Positions 50,771-59,981 of a stretch of DNA of 64,000 nucleotides are shown here, in pieces; the first letter of the stretch is position 1; every line of letters starts with the position of its first letter. This DNA is from Jannaschia pohangensis (lineage in GTDB: Bacteria; Pseudomonadota; Alphaproteobacteria; Rhodobacterales; Rhodobacteraceae). The stretch covers positions 310,001 to 374,000 of the forward strand of contig NZ_FORA01000002.1 in NCBI RefSeq assembly GCF_900113875.1, read 5' to 3'. The translations under genes and the position numbers were made by a program. The notes beneath the pieces are model-generated. The model was given only the letters and a program-made list of their open reading frames with translations. It was not told the origin of the DNA and did not search any database.

Positions 50771-53008
50771 ATGGCACAGACCGAACAGACAGGACGTTTT
50801 CTCGGGGGCCCCGCCGGATGGGTTTCTGTGGCCGTGCCTGCCGCGTTGTTCGTCTGGTTCCTGCAATTCCTGCCCCAGATCGGCGCGGGCGAGGTCGTTC
50901 GCCTCAGCATCGACTGGGTTCCGTCGCTTGGCGTCTCGATCGGGCTGCTGATCGACGGGTTGTCGCTGTCGTTCGCGCTGCTGATCACCGGGATCGGCGC
51001 GCTCGTCACGCTCTATTCGACGTCATACCTTGGTGGCCACGTCCACTACAGCCGGTTCGTGATCTTCCTTCTGGCTTTCATGACCGGAATGCTGGGCCTT
51101 GTCCTGTCCGACAACCTGCTGGCGCTGTTCGTCTTCTGGGAAGTGACGACGATCTCCTCCTACCTGCTGATCGGGTTCGATGCCGATGCCGCCAAGGCCC
51201 GGCGCAATGCGCTTCAGGCGCTTCTGGTGACGGGCACGGGCGGGCTCGCCTTCCTGGCCGGGATCGTCCTGATCGGGGTCGCGGCGGGCACCTTCGATCT
51301 GTCGCAGATCGAGGGCACGCTGACCGAGCATCCGCTCTATCTGCCGATCTTCCTGCTGGTTGTTGCCGCCGCCTTCACCAAATCGGCGCAGGTGCCGCTG
51401 CACTTCTGGCTGCCCAACGCAATGGCCGCGCCGACGCCGGTATCGGCCTATCTGCACTCGGCCACCATGGTGAAGGGCGGCGTCTATCTGCTGGCGCGGA
51501 TGAACCCGACGCTTGGGGGCACCGACATCTGGTTCTGGACGCTGGTGATCTTTGGCGGCGTGACGGCGGTTTTCGCCAGCATCCTCGCCATCCGCCAGAC
51601 CGACATAAAGCAGGTCCTGGCCTATACGACGCTCATGGCGCTCGGCACGCTGGTGATGTTCATCGGGGTCGGCACGGACAAGGCCATCGAGGCGGCGATG
51701 ACCTTCCTTCTGGTCCACAGCTTCTACAAGGCGTCGCTGTTCCTGATGATCGGCGTGGTCGATCACGGCACCGGAACGCGCGAGTCCACGGTGCTGCGCG
51801 GCCTCTGGCGCGCGATGCCGGTGACGGCGCTGGCGGCAATGCTGGCCGCGCTCAGCATGGCGGGCGTGCCGCCGCTCTTCGGCTTTGTCGGCAAGGAATT
51901 CCTCTACAAGGCGTCACTCGATGCCCCGGCCTGGCTTTGGGTCACCTGCGCGATCTTCGCCGCTTCGGCGTTGATGTTCGCGGCGGGGGGCATCGTCGCC
52001 TGGCGTCCCTTCGTGGGCGAGCTGGCCGAGACGCCCGTCAAGCCGCATGAGGGGCCGTTGCCCATGCTGGTCGGCCCGTTGCTTCTCGCGGTCTTGGGCC
52101 TGGGGGCGGGGCTTTTCCCGGATTACGCGGAATGGCTGGTGCGCCCGGCCGCCGCCGCCGTTGCGGGTGCGCCGGTCGAGGTCGACCTCTATCTCTTCAA
52201 AGAGGTGAACTCCGCCTTCCTGCTGTCGATGGTGACCTTCGCGACGGGCTTCGTCCTCTACCTGCTGCACCCCCGCCTGCGCGACGGTCTCGCGCGCTTC
52301 AAGCCGCGGTTCGACCCCGGGTGGGACAGGGTGATGGACGGCGTGGCCGCCGGTGCCGCCGGGCTGACCGGGGTGATCCAGACGGGCCAGCTGCGCCGCT
52401 ACGTGTTCATCACCTTCGCGACCCTCGCCATCCTGGTTGCCATCTCGGTGGTGCGCGGCCGGATCGACACGCCTCTGGCCAGTTTCGAGGATCTGCGGAT
52501 CAAGCATTGGGCCGTCCTCCTCTTCATCATGGCGGGCGCGCTGCTGACGGCCTTCACCAATTCGCGCATGACGGCGGTCGCGGCCCTTGGAACGGTCGGA
52601 ATCGGCGTGGCGCTGGTGTTCATCATGTTCGGCGCGCCTGACGTGGCCATCACCCAGCTTCTGGTCGAGGTGCTTCAGGTCGTGCTGGTCGCGGTCGTCA
52701 TGCTGAAGCTGCCCCATCTGAACCCGGAATCAATCAGCCGCGTGCGGCCCTGGGATCTGGCCCTGGCGCTCAGCATCGGCGCGCTCACCACACTCGTGCT
52801 GCTGGCGGTGATGGCGGCCCCCCTCGACCTGCGCCTGACCGCGTTCTTCGAGGCGACCTCGGCCCCAATCGCCTATGGCCGCAACATCGTGAACGTGATC
52901 CTCGTCGATTTCCGCGCCCTCGATACCTTCGGGGAAATCGCGGTCGTCGCCGTCGCGGCCCTGGGCGCCTTCGCGCTGCTGCGCGGCACCAGGCGGCCCA
53001 GCCCATGA
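50771..53008 (+). CDS. mrpA: Mrp cation/proton antiporter subunit A
   Basis: MrpA is the large antiporter subunit related to complex I NuoL. The 745-residue protein has about 18-20 membrane segments: the NuoL-like core with [32 protein letters not shown] and [13 protein letters not shown], followed by a C-terminal part ([35 protein letters not shown]) that corresponds to the MrpA tail/MbhD-E region. ATG 50771 is preceded by AAGGAAG. It starts a seven-gene operon that exports Na+ (or K+) in exchange for protons and is divergent from the OxyR-like regulator. Confidence 0.94.
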   Translation: MAQTEQTGRFLGGPAGWVSVAVPAALFVWFLQFLPQIGAGEVVRLSIDWVPSLGVSIGLLIDGLSLSFALLITGIGALVTLYSTSYLGGHVHYSRFVIFLLAFMTGMLGLVLSDNLLALFVFWEVTTISSYLLIGFDADAAKARRNALQALLVTGTGGLAFLAGIVLIGVAAGTFDLSQIEGTLTEHPLYLPIFLLVVAAAFTKSAQVPLHFWLPNAMAAPTPVSAYLHSATMVKGGVYLLARMNPTLGGTDIWFWTLVIFGGVTAVFASILAIRQTDIKQVLAYTTLMALGTLVMFIGVGTDKAIEAAMTFLLVHSFYKASLFLMIGVVDHGTGTRESTVLRGLWRAMPVTALAAMLAALSMAGVPPLFGFVGKEFLYKASLDAPAWLWVTCAIFAASALMFAAGGIVAWRPFVGELAETPVKPHEGPLPMLVGPLLLAVLGLGAGLFPDYAEWLVRPAAAAVAGAPVEVDLYLFKEVNSAFLLSMVTFATGFVLYLLHPRLRDGLARFKPRFDPGWDRVMDGVAAGAAGLTGVIQTGQLRRYVFITFATLAILVAISVVRGRIDTPLASFEDLRIKHWAVLLFIMAGALLTAFTNSRMTAVAALGTVGIGVALVFIMFGAPDVAITQLLVEVLQVVLVAVVMLKLPHLNPESISRVRPWDLALALSIGALTTLVLLAVMAAPLDLRLTAFFEATSAPIAYGRNIVNVILVDFRALDTFGEIAVVAVAALGAFALLRGTRRPSP

Positions 53009-53021
53009 CGGAGGCGCACCA

Positions 53022-53444
53022 ATGACAACCTCCCTCATCGTGCGGGCGGCGACCCGGATCCTCGTGGGTCTGCTTCTGGTCTTCTCGATCTACATGCTGC
53101 TGCGCGGCCACAATGAACCGGGCGGCGGTTTCATCGGCGGGCTGATCGGGGCGACCGGCTTCATCCTCTATGCCATCGCTCATGGCTGCCGCGCCGCGCG
53201 CGAAGCACTGCGCCTGGAGCCGCAGACCATCGCGGTGGCGGGGCTGGGCATCGCGCTGGTCTCGGGTCTGGCGGGTGCGATCCCCGGCGATGCCATCTTC
53301 ACCGGCCAATGGCTGTTCCTTGGTGCGACCGAGACGGACAAGGGCTGGCCCCTGTCGACCATCCTCGTGTTCGATATCGGCGTCTACCTGGTCGTTCTGG
53401 GCGCAGTCCTGACCCTCGTCTTTGCGCTGGAGGAGGAAGTCTGA
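53022..53444 (+). CDS. mrpB: Mrp antiporter subunit B
   Basis: A 140-residue protein with four hydrophobic segments and the MrpB signature [24 protein letters not shown]. It is an essential partner of MrpA/C/D in the hetero-oligomeric antiporter. GGAGG lies eight bases upstream of the ATG. The TGA overlaps the mrpC ATG by one base. Confidence 0.94.
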   Translation: MTTSLIVRAATRILVGLLLVFSIYMLLRGHNEPGGGFIGGLIGATGFILYAIAHGCRAAREALRLEPQTIAVAGLGIALVSGLAGAIPGDAIFTGQWLFLGATETDKGWPLSTILVFDIGVYLVVLGAVLTLVFALEEEV

Positions 53445-53803
53445 TGGAAACCCTTGTCGCCCTCATGGTCGGAGCCTTGGTCGCCGCCGCCGTCTATCTG
53501 ATGCTGGCCCGCAATGTGCTGCGCTTTCTGTTCGGCCTGATCCTGATTTCCAACGCCGCGAACCTGCTGATTTTTGCCTCGGGTGGGCTGACGCCGGATT
53601 CGCCGCCGCTCATCGACGAGGGCGCGATTGCCCCGGCCGCGGGCGCGGCCAATGCGTTGCCCCAAGCGCTGGTCCTGACGGCCATCGTGATCGGCTTCGG
53701 CCTGTTCGCCTTCGCGCTGGTCCTCGTCTACCGCGCCTATCAGACGATGGGCACGCTCAATTCCGACGACATGCGCCTGGCCGAGCCGGAGGAGCGGTCT
53801 TGA
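53444..53803 (+). CDS. mrpC: Mrp antiporter subunit C (NuoK-like)
   Basis: A 119-residue protein with three membrane segments homologous to NuoK of complex I. It has LRFLFGLILISNAANLLIF and PLPQALVLTAIVIGFG-like NALPQALVLTAIVIGFG, the conserved NuoK/MrpC elements. It starts inside the mrpB stop and ends inside the mrpD start, with a charged tail DDMRLAEPEERS. Confidence 0.95.
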   Translation: METLVALMVGALVAAAVYLMLARNVLRFLFGLILISNAANLLIFASGGLTPDSPPLIDEGAIAPAAGAANALPQALVLTAIVIGFGLFAFALVLVYRAYQTMGTLNSDDMRLAEPEERS

Positions 53804-55299
53804 CCCTTCTGCTGCCGCTTCCCATCGTCATCGCCTTTGCCACCGCGATCCTCGCCTTCTTCTTCCGCAACGGATCGGAGGGGCGCTGGATCTCGGTCAT
53901 CGGCTCGGCCCTGATGCTGGTGACCGGCTGCATCCTGCTGTCGGAGGTCATGGCCAACGGCCCGCAGGCCGCGCAGATGGGCAATTGGCCCGCCCCCTTC
54001 GGCATCACGTTGGTGGCCGATACGCTTTCGGCGGTGATGGTCGTCATCACCGGCATCACGGCGCTGGCGGTCAGCGTCTATGCCACGGCGGACGTGACCC
54101 GGGACATGGAGCAGCAGGGCTATCACGCCCTCTTCCAGGTCCTGATCGCGGGCGTGACCGGTGCCTTCCTGACCGGCGACCTCTTCAACCTCTACGTCTG
54201 GTTCGAGGTGATGCTCATCTCCTCCTTCGGCCTGCTCGTCATGGGCGGCAAGCGGGTGCAGATGGATGCGGGAATCAAATACGTCACCCTCAACCTGATC
54301 TCCACGATCCTGTTCCTGTCGGGCATCGGGCTGCTTTACGGGGTGACCGGAACGCTGAACCTGGCCGACCTGCACCATGCGGTAAAGCTGGCCGACCCCG
54401 GTCTGGTGACGGTGATCGCGACGATGTTCCTCGTGGGCTTCGGCATCAAATCGGCGGTCTTCCCGCTCTTCTTCTGGCTGCCCGCCTCGTATCACACCCC
54501 GTCCTTCGCGGTCTCGGCGGTCTTCGCGGGCCTGCTCACCAAGGTGGGCGTCTATGCGATGATCCGCATGTTCACGCTGGTCTTCACGCAAGACATCGCC
54601 TGGACACACGGCCTCCTCCTCTGGATCGCCTGCCTGACCATGGTGACGGGCGTTCTGGGCGCGGCGGCGCAGACCGACTTCCGCCGCGTCCTGTCGTTCC
54701 ACATCGTCAGCCAGATCGGCTACATGATCCTGGGCCTTGCCCTGCTGACGCCGCTGGCGCTGATGGGGGCGGTCTTCTACCTGGTCCACCACATCATCGT
54801 GAAGGCGAACCTCTTTCTGGTGGCGGGCGTGGCCAACCGCATCGCGGGCGGCACGGAAATCGACCGCATCGGCGGCCTCTACAAGGGCGCGCCCTTCCTC
54901 GCCTTCCTGTTCCTGATCCCGGCGTTCTCGCTGGCGGGCTTTCCGCCCCTGTCGGGCTTCTGGGCGAAGTACGTGCTGGTGAAAGCCTCGATGGATCTCG
55001 AGCTCTGGATCGTGGCGGCAACGGCGCTGGCCGTGGGCCTGATGACGATCTATTCGATGACCAAGATCTGGGGCCGCGCCTTCTGGAAGCCGCATCCCGC
55101 CGGCACCGTCCCGACCCTGTCCAGCCTCTCGCTCGGAACCCGCATGGCCATGTTGCTGCCGATTTCGGGGCTGGCTCTGCTCACCGTGCTGATCGGCCTC
55201 TTCCCCGAGACCTTCGTGCAACTGGCCACGACCGCCGCCGAAGAATTGCTCGACCCGACCGCCTACCTTGCCGCCGTCCTGGGGGAGGAGCCCGCATGA
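53800..55299 (+). CDS. mrpD: Mrp antiporter subunit D (NuoN/M-like)
   Basis: MrpD is the second proton-channel-like subunit. The 499-residue protein has about 14 membrane segments with YVWFEVMLISSFGLLVMGG, SAVFPLFFWLPASYHTPSFA and HIVSQIGYMILGLAL, the antiporter-like motifs with channel Lys/Glu/His. The start is TTG at 53800, giving MTLLLPLPIVIAFATAIL and a TTGA overlap with mrpC; the next ATG would remove the first membrane segment. The stop overlaps mrpE by ATGA. Confidence 0.94.
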   Translation: MTLLLPLPIVIAFATAILAFFFRNGSEGRWISVIGSALMLVTGCILLSEVMANGPQAAQMGNWPAPFGITLVADTLSAVMVVITGITALAVSVYATADVTRDMEQQGYHALFQVLIAGVTGAFLTGDLFNLYVWFEVMLISSFGLLVMGGKRVQMDAGIKYVTLNLISTILFLSGIGLLYGVTGTLNLADLHHAVKLADPGLVTVIATMFLVGFGIKSAVFPLFFWLPASYHTPSFAVSAVFAGLLTKVGVYAMIRMFTLVFTQDIAWTHGLLLWIACLTMVTGVLGAAAQTDFRRVLSFHIVSQIGYMILGLALLTPLALMGAVFYLVHHIIVKANLFLVAGVANRIAGGTEIDRIGGLYKGAPFLAFLFLIPAFSLAGFPPLSGFWAKYVLVKASMDLELWIVAATALAVGLMTIYSMTKIWGRAFWKPHPAGTVPTLSSLSLGTRMAMLLPISGLALLTVLIGLFPETFVQLATTAAEELLDPTAYLAAVLGEEPA

Positions 55300-55775
55300 A
55301 CCTGTTCCTGCTGAACATCCTGCTCGCCGTGTCCTGGGCGGGCCTGACCGGCGAATTCAACCTACTGGGCCTTGGCATCGGGTTCGTGGTGGGCTTTCTC
55401 GCCCTCTGGATGGTGCAACCGCTGTTCGAAAACCGGGGCGGCAGTTATTTCCTGCGCGTCTTCCGGGTACTCAAGCTGATCGTGCTGTTTCACTGGGAGC
55501 TCATTATCTCCTCTGTCTCGGTCGCCTGGGATGTGCTGACCCCCCGCCACCGGGCGCGTCCCGGCATCATCTGCGTGCCGCTCAAGGCCAAGGGCGAAGC
55601 GGAGGTGCTGCTCGTCACAAACCTCATCTCGCTGACCCCGGGCACCCTGTCGCTGGACGTGACCGAGGATTGCAACACACTGGTCATCCACGCCATGTTT
55701 GCCGATGACCCCGAGGCCATCGCGGCCCAGATCGAGAACGGCATGGAGAAATGGGTGCGGGAGGCGCTGGCATGA
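55296..55775 (+). CDS. mrpE: Mrp antiporter subunit E
   Basis: A 159-residue protein with two N-terminal membrane segments and a cytosolic part. It shows the MrpE pattern VFRVLKLIVLFHWELIISSV and LLVTNLISLTPGTLSLDV. MrpE contributes to complex assembly. Both ends overlap neighbours by ATGA. Confidence 0.94.
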   Translation: MNLFLLNILLAVSWAGLTGEFNLLGLGIGFVVGFLALWMVQPLFENRGGSYFLRVFRVLKLIVLFHWELIISSVSVAWDVLTPRHRARPGIICVPLKAKGEAEVLLVTNLISLTPGTLSLDVTEDCNTLVIHAMFADDPEAIAAQIENGMEKWVREALA

Positions 55776-56116
55776 TGTCCCCGTCCCTCACCGACCAGAT
55801 GCCGATCCTGTCCGTCTGCGTCCAGATTGCCTTTGGCATGGTCATGGTCGGCGTCATCCTGGCCATGTTCCGCCTGATCAAGGGGCCCAGCCTGCCCGAC
55901 CGGGTCGTCGCGCTGGACACGATGACCGTCCTCATCGTCAGCTTCTGCGGCCTCTTCGCGCTGGATACCGGATCGACGGCCTATCTCGACGTGGCGGTCG
56001 TGCTGGCCCTGATCGGGTTTCTGGCCACGGTCGCCTTGGCCCGCTTCGTGGAGCGCAAGGCGCGACGCCCCGAGGCGGATCACCTGAACACCGCAGGGGA
56101 CGACCATGATACTTGA
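55772..56116 (+). CDS. mrpF: Mrp antiporter subunit F
   Basis: A 114-residue protein with three membrane segments and the MrpF motif RLIKGPSLPDRVVALDTMTV. The ATG at 55772 overlaps the mrpE stop. The C-terminal tail overlaps the start of mrpG by 11 nt. Confidence 0.94.
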   Translation: MMSPSLTDQMPILSVCVQIAFGMVMVGVILAMFRLIKGPSLPDRVVALDTMTVLIVSFCGLFALDTGSTAYLDVAVVLALIGFLATVALARFVERKARRPEADHLNTAGDDHDT

Positions 56117-56468
56117 GATCTTCCTGTCGGCCTGCGTCCTTCTGGGCGGCTTCTTCGCCTTCATCGCGGGCCTTGGCATCCTGCGCCTGCCGGACGTTCT
56201 GATCCGGATGCACGCGACGACCAAGGCGGGGACACTGGCCAGCGGCCTCATCATCCTTGCGGTGGCGATCGGCTTTGCCGATGCCTCGACAGTCGCGCGG
56301 TCGGTAGCGATCATGCTGTTCCTGCTGCTGACCGCCCCCGTCGCCGCGCATATGATCGGCCGCGCCGCCTTCCGCTCGGGCGTCCCGCTCTGGAAGCCCA
56401 CCAAGATCGACCCCGAGGCACGGATCAAGCTGGGCGTGCGGGACGTCGACACGCCACCGCGAGACTGA
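56106..56468 (+). CDS. mrpG: Mrp antiporter subunit G
   Basis: A 120-residue protein with three membrane segments and the MrpG signature LGILRLPDVLIRMHATTKAGTL, then TAPVAAHMIGRAAF. It closes the complete mrpABCDEFG set. It converges on the DUF1523 gene with an 11-nt gap, so transcription of the two operons must end in very little space. Confidence 0.95.
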   Translation: MILEIFLSACVLLGGFFAFIAGLGILRLPDVLIRMHATTKAGTLASGLIILAVAIGFADASTVARSVAIMLFLLLTAPVAAHMIGRAAFRSGVPLWKPTKIDPEARIKLGVRDVDTPPRD

Positions 56469-56479
56469 CCCTCCGGGCG

Positions 56480-57130
56480 TCAAACCCGCGGCTTGCCCTT
56501 CCAGGTGTCGAGCCACGCGCGGAAACCCTTGCGACGTTCGTTCACGCTGTCCACGGCATCGTCCCATTGCTCGTCCGCAGCCTCCAGCAGGGGGTCGATG
56601 CGATTGCGGCGAAAGCGGATGATCCGCACGGTGATCGCCCAGAGGATCGCGGCCAGGATCGTCAGGAAGACGATGTTGAACCAGGGGATGACCGTGACAT
56701 CCGGCCCCTCGACCGGGCGCACGCCGACGGCGTTCGGAAAGATCGTCAGGAATTCAGACCGCCAACCATAATGCGTCAGCGCGACCCACTGCGGCGCGGC
56801 GGCCGTCGAGGTAAGGTCACGCGCCTCTGCCTGAAGGTTCGAGGAATCGAGCTTGAAGTACGGCGGCCAGCCCCAGCCCGTATCCTCGTTGCGATAGACG
56901 GAGGGGCGGCCATTGGGTTTCACCGTCTCGATGAAGCGCACGTCACGGGTCGCCCCGGCCACGGTGCCCACATCCGGCGAGGCCCAGAAGATCGAGTTCT
57001 CGCCAAAATCGATGCGCCGGTTTTCCGACCCCACGATGCGGACGATATCCGTCTGCGGCAGAGTGTAATGCAGGAACCCGCCGAAGAACGTCACGACGAC
57101 AAGCAGCAGGATCCATTTCACATAAGTCAT
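56480..57130 (-). CDS. DUF1523 family membrane protein
   Basis: A 216-residue protein with an N-terminal membrane segment (WILLLVVVTFFGGFLHYTL), a ~110-residue extracytoplasmic domain rich in W and Y (GWGWPPYFKLDSS, HYGWRSEFLTIFPNAV), a second membrane segment (WFNIVFLTILAAILWAITV) and a basic cytosolic tail. This layout and the P-Q-T-D-I-V-R-I-V-G start match DUF1523, of unknown function. It is the last gene of the eleven-gene AAA+ cluster. Confidence 0.85.
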   Translation of the reverse strand: MTYVKWILLLVVVTFFGGFLHYTLPQTDIVRIVGSENRRIDFGENSIFWASPDVGTVAGATRDVRFIETVKPNGRPSVYRNEDTGWGWPPYFKLDSSNLQAEARDLTSTAAAPQWVALTHYGWRSEFLTIFPNAVGVRPVEGPDVTVIPWFNIVFLTILAAILWAITVRIIRFRRNRIDPLLEAADEQWDDAVDSVNERRKGFRAWLDTWKGKPRV

Positions 57131-57143
57131 CGGCAGCGCCCCC

Positions 57144-57410
57144 TCAGGCGTAGTTCACGAGATACACCAGAAGACATATGAGCGTGATCGGCACGACATA
57201 CACCCCCCAGAGCAATTTGCGGCGCAGACTGCGTTTGTATTCCGCCATCCCGATATCCACGAAGGTGTGGCGCGGCAGCGGGGGTTTCTCGGTCTCCCAC
57301 TCGGCCTCCAGGCGGTCGCGTTCGCCCGCGCGAAACCAGAACACCATGCACCAATAGACGACCGTCAGGACGACCAGCAAGACCACGACAAGTCTCAGCA
57401 ATCCGAGCAT
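57144..57410 (-). CDS. Small unknown membrane protein (AAA+ cluster)
   Basis: An 88-residue protein with two hydrophobic segments (LLRLVVVLLVVLTVVYWCMV and LLWGVYVVPITLICLLVYLV) separated by a charged cytosolic loop (RAGERDRLEAEWETEKPPLP ... YKRSLRRK). No family is recognised. It lies 1 nt after the DUF6638-like stop and 13 nt before DUF1523, so it is almost certainly in one transcript with them. Confidence 0.75.
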   Translation of the reverse strand: MLGLLRLVVVLLVVLTVVYWCMVFWFRAGERDRLEAEWETEKPPLPRHTFVDIGMAEYKRSLRRKLLWGVYVVPITLICLLVYLVNYA

Positions 57411-57411
57411 A

Positions 57412-58716
57412 TCACCCCCAGGGCCCCTTGACCCGTTTCTGCACCTTCGGGACCGGATGCGTCACGTCGGAGGCATACAGATGCGCCCAAACCCCGTCCC
57501 GGTCGGCAGCATAGTCGGTTGCCAGCCTTTCCGCGACCCAGGTCTTCAACGTGTCGGGGCTGGCCGCGTAACGCGCATAGAACAGCGGCTTGTGGCAGAT
57601 GTGGAGCTGGCGGAAATCCTGCGGGGCAAGTTCCGCCAGAAGCATGTTGGTCAGGTCGCGCAACGGTCCGGGCGCGGCCCGCAGGGTGTGGAAATAGGCC
57701 GGGTTCGCGCTGTCGATCCGGGGCCAGGCGCCCCGCCCCTCGGCCCAGGCCAGCATCGCCCCCAGGGCATGCACCTCCGGCGGCAGGACCGCGGCATGAA
57801 CCTGCATCGCCCGCCTGAGCGCCCGGTCGGACACTGCATCCGGCAGGTGCCCCGCGTGACCCAGCGCATCGATGGCCAGATGCTCCAGCTTTTCGCGCAG
57901 GATGTCGGCCGCCGCCACACCCCGTCCCTCGACGATGGGCTGCACCAGGTTGTTCATCTGCAGGAAGGTCGCCACGACGTTGCGCATCGACAGGTCGATC
58001 ACCTCGATCCCCGGCGCGGGGAACGGGCGATTGGCCAGAACGGCCTTCGACCCGACCGACCGGAAGACATAGACCCCGCCATGGTGCGCGGTCCAGAAAT
58101 CGTCCTGCTGGAACGACGCCGTCTCGAAGGTCACGGGCGCGCGGGTCACGTCGCCGGTCGCCTGCGCCAGCCCGATCATCTTCGACACCAGCACATCGTC
58201 CCACCAGGCGTCCTCTTCCTCGCGGAAGCGGCGGATCAGGGTGTCGAGCTTCGCCGCATCCCGCACCACGCCAGTCGTCGTATCCGCCTCGACCGTGACG
58301 GTCCGGATATCGAGCAAATGCGCCGGATCCGCGACCGAATAGACCGAATTCTGAAGCTCTCCGGCGACGGCATCCCGTGCGGTCAGCGTGAAAAGCTGCG
58401 CCTCGTTGCGGGCGATGAAATCGCGGATGATCTGTGCCGACGTCGAGAATTTCATCTCGAGCAGCGGGGCCTCCCGCTGACGGGTCGACAGCAGGATGAT
58501 CTGCCGATTGCAGCCACCGGGATTGAGGTAGTCCATATCGTCCAGCTCATCCCCCACCTCGGGGGAAAAGCCGCTCAGGTCGATGTGGAAATGATCCAGC
58601 GTGGTCCGCTTGCCCGTCAGATGCTCCAGCGCCCGGTTGTACCGCTCGATAAGCGCCGGTGAAGCGACTTCGAACAGACCGCCGAACATCAGGCCGTGTT
58701 GGATGAGGCGTTTCAT
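57412..58716 (-). CDS. DUF6638-like cytosolic protein (AAA+ cluster)
   Basis: A 434-residue soluble protein beginning MKRLIQHGLMFGGLFEVASP. It has DFHIDLSGFSPEVGDELDD and YLNPGGCNRQIILLST near the N-terminus and DDFWTAHHGGVYVFRS in the middle. These resemble proteins annotated DUF6638 in Rhodobacterales, from memory. There is no known catalytic motif; the region 'ARNEAQLFTLTARDAVAGEL' is strongly helical. Its ATG overlaps the stop of a 44-residue secreted peptide gene. It may be the soluble partner of the ATPase. Confidence 0.75.
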   Translation of the reverse strand: MKRLIQHGLMFGGLFEVASPALIERYNRALEHLTGKRTTLDHFHIDLSGFSPEVGDELDDMDYLNPGGCNRQIILLSTRQREAPLLEMKFSTSAQIIRDFIARNEAQLFTLTARDAVAGELQNSVYSVADPAHLLDIRTVTVEADTTTGVVRDAAKLDTLIRRFREEEDAWWDDVLVSKMIGLAQATGDVTRAPVTFETASFQQDDFWTAHHGGVYVFRSVGSKAVLANRPFPAPGIEVIDLSMRNVVATFLQMNNLVQPIVEGRGVAAADILREKLEHLAIDALGHAGHLPDAVSDRALRRAMQVHAAVLPPEVHALGAMLAWAEGRGAWPRIDSANPAYFHTLRAAPGPLRDLTNMLLAELAPQDFRQLHICHKPLFYARYAASPDTLKTWVAERLATDYAADRDGVWAHLYASDVTHPVPKVQKRVKGPWG

Positions 58717-58847
58717 GCGCCCGCTCCCATCACGAGGCATGAGGGCCCGATGATCGGCACACCCATCATCGCCGCGTCACCCGGATTCACCGCCTGACCC
58801 AGCGCGAAGCTGGCCAACAAGCACCCGATCAGGAACGTCCTGAGCAT
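58713..58847 (-). CDS. Small secreted peptide, 44 residues (AAA+ cluster)
   Basis: The frame encodes MLRTFLIGCLLASFALGQAV followed by NPGDAAMMGVPIIGPSCLVM and GAGA. It looks like a signal or lipoprotein-type leader (hydrophobic core, C at residue 9) with a tiny mature part. Strong support comes from AAGGGGG five bases before the ATG and from the ATGA overlap with the next gene. It is below usual gene-calling length. Confidence 0.6.
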   Translation of the reverse strand: MLRTFLIGCLLASFALGQAVNPGDAAMMGVPIIGPSCLVMGAGA

Positions 58848-58887
58848 GTCGTCCCCCTTCGCATCAAGTGCTGGCGTCCCAAATCCA

Positions 58888-59301
58888 TCACGCGACCCCC
58901 CATCGCCGCCACAGCGTCGCGCCGAAGGCCCCTGTGGCCAGCACCGTCGTCACCGCACTCCCCAAGAGGGTAGCCCCGAAGTTCTTCAGCGCTTCCCCCG
59001 CCTGCGCCAGAACCGGTAGGATGAACAGCGGTGCTGCCAAGGGGCCCAGGTTTTCCGCCGTTAGCGCCATATCCTCTTCGACCGGATTGGCGACGGCCAG
59101 CACGTTTTCCAACGCCACAAGAGCAAAGAACCCGACCACAGGGATCAGCGCACAGCCCGCCACCAGCCGGATCCACGCGCGGTGGCGCGAGATCCATCGC
59201 CCCAGCAGAACTGCCGCGATCACGGGAAATCCGACCACCGAGATCAGCAAGTAGCCATGCGACAGCAGCGCGTTCCACAAGATGGCAAGGTCACGCATCA
59301 T
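58888..59301 (-). CDS. Unknown multi-pass membrane protein (AAA+ cluster)
   Basis: A 137-residue protein starting MMRDLAILWNALLSHGYLLI with four hydrophobic segments: LLISVVGFPVIAAVLLG, LVAGCALIPVVGFFALVAL, APLFILPVLAQAG and LGSAVTTVLATGAFGATLW. Nothing identifies its function. Start MM at 59301 overlaps the previous gene by 11 nt; a longer frame to 59334 adds Cys/Arg-rich residues unlike a real N-terminus. Confidence 0.75.
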   Translation of the reverse strand: MMRDLAILWNALLSHGYLLISVVGFPVIAAVLLGRWISRHRAWIRLVAGCALIPVVGFFALVALENVLAVANPVEEDMALTAENLGPLAAPLFILPVLAQAGEALKNFGATLLGSAVTTVLATGAFGATLWRRWGVA

Positions 59302-59665
59302 TCGCGGACACCTCCTGCTTGCGCAACATGCCACCCACGGCCGCGCCGATCACAGCAAAAAGCGTCACGGCCAGCGCCCCCAGAACCGAGGCGATGACCA
59401 TGAAGACCATATCGAACAGGTCCAGCGCCACGACGGCCGGCAAGGCATAGCCAAGCGCCGGCTCTTGCTCCAGGGCCGTGAAGGTGTCGACCGGATCGGC
59501 AAAATGGCGGCGTAACATGATCCAGCTTACCACCACTCCCAGGGGAAACCCGAACAGCAGCGCCAGTGTCTTCGGCCCAAGGTTCGCCGCCCCCGGAGGC
59601 CGCGTGTCGAACCGCGCGCAGGCCCCGGCCGCGACGGCGACAACGGCGCAGAAGAGGCCAAACAT
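59291..59665 (-). CDS. Unknown multi-pass membrane protein (AAA+ cluster)
   Basis: A 124-residue protein starting MFGLFCAVVAVAAGACARFD with three hydrophobic segments (N-terminal, TLALLFGFPLGVVVSWIML, and MVFMVIASVLGALAVTLFAV) and a short charged tail KQEVSAND. The ATG overlaps the TGA of the gene before it by one base (TGATG). No family is recognised. It and its two neighbours are similar in size and may form a small membrane complex. Confidence 0.75.
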   Translation of the reverse strand: MFGLFCAVVAVAAGACARFDTRPPGAANLGPKTLALLFGFPLGVVVSWIMLRRHFADPVDTFTALEQEPALGYALPAVVALDLFDMVFMVIASVLGALAVTLFAVIGAAVGGMLRKQEVSANDA

Positions 59666-59976
59666 CACCACACCGCCTCCTTCCAGCCGCGCGGCAGGTT
59701 GGCGACCGACAGGATCATGACCGGCGCCCAGATCAGCGCGGCCTTGGTGGACAGCAACAGGAAATGCCACGGCGCAGCACTCAGGATCACATCGCCTGCG
59801 TCCCCGTAGAGCACATAGAACCCGCCCGCCGCGATCAGCGCCAGAAGGCAGGCCGACAAAAGCGCGATGACGAAGAGCCAGCCGACCCCCTCGGGCAGCA
59901 GCTTCGACAAAAGCCACGGCACGACCCAGGCCGCCAGCCCGAGCAGCACGAGAGGAAGGGCGACATCCGTCAGCAT
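59665..59976 (-). CDS. Unknown three-pass membrane protein (AAA+ cluster)
   Basis: A 103-residue protein starting MLTDVALPLVLLGLAAWVVP. Three or four hydrophobic segments are visible: the N-terminal one, GWLFVIALLSACLLALIAA and LLLSTKAALIWAPVMILSV. It starts five nt after the AAA+ ATPase stop. No function is recognised; position suggests it is a membrane partner of the ATPase. Confidence 0.75.
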   Translation of the reverse strand: MLTDVALPLVLLGLAAWVVPWLLSKLLPEGVGWLFVIALLSACLLALIAAGGFYVLYGDAGDVILSAAPWHFLLLSTKAALIWAPVMILSVANLPRGWKEAVW

Positions 59977-59981
59977 CCGCC

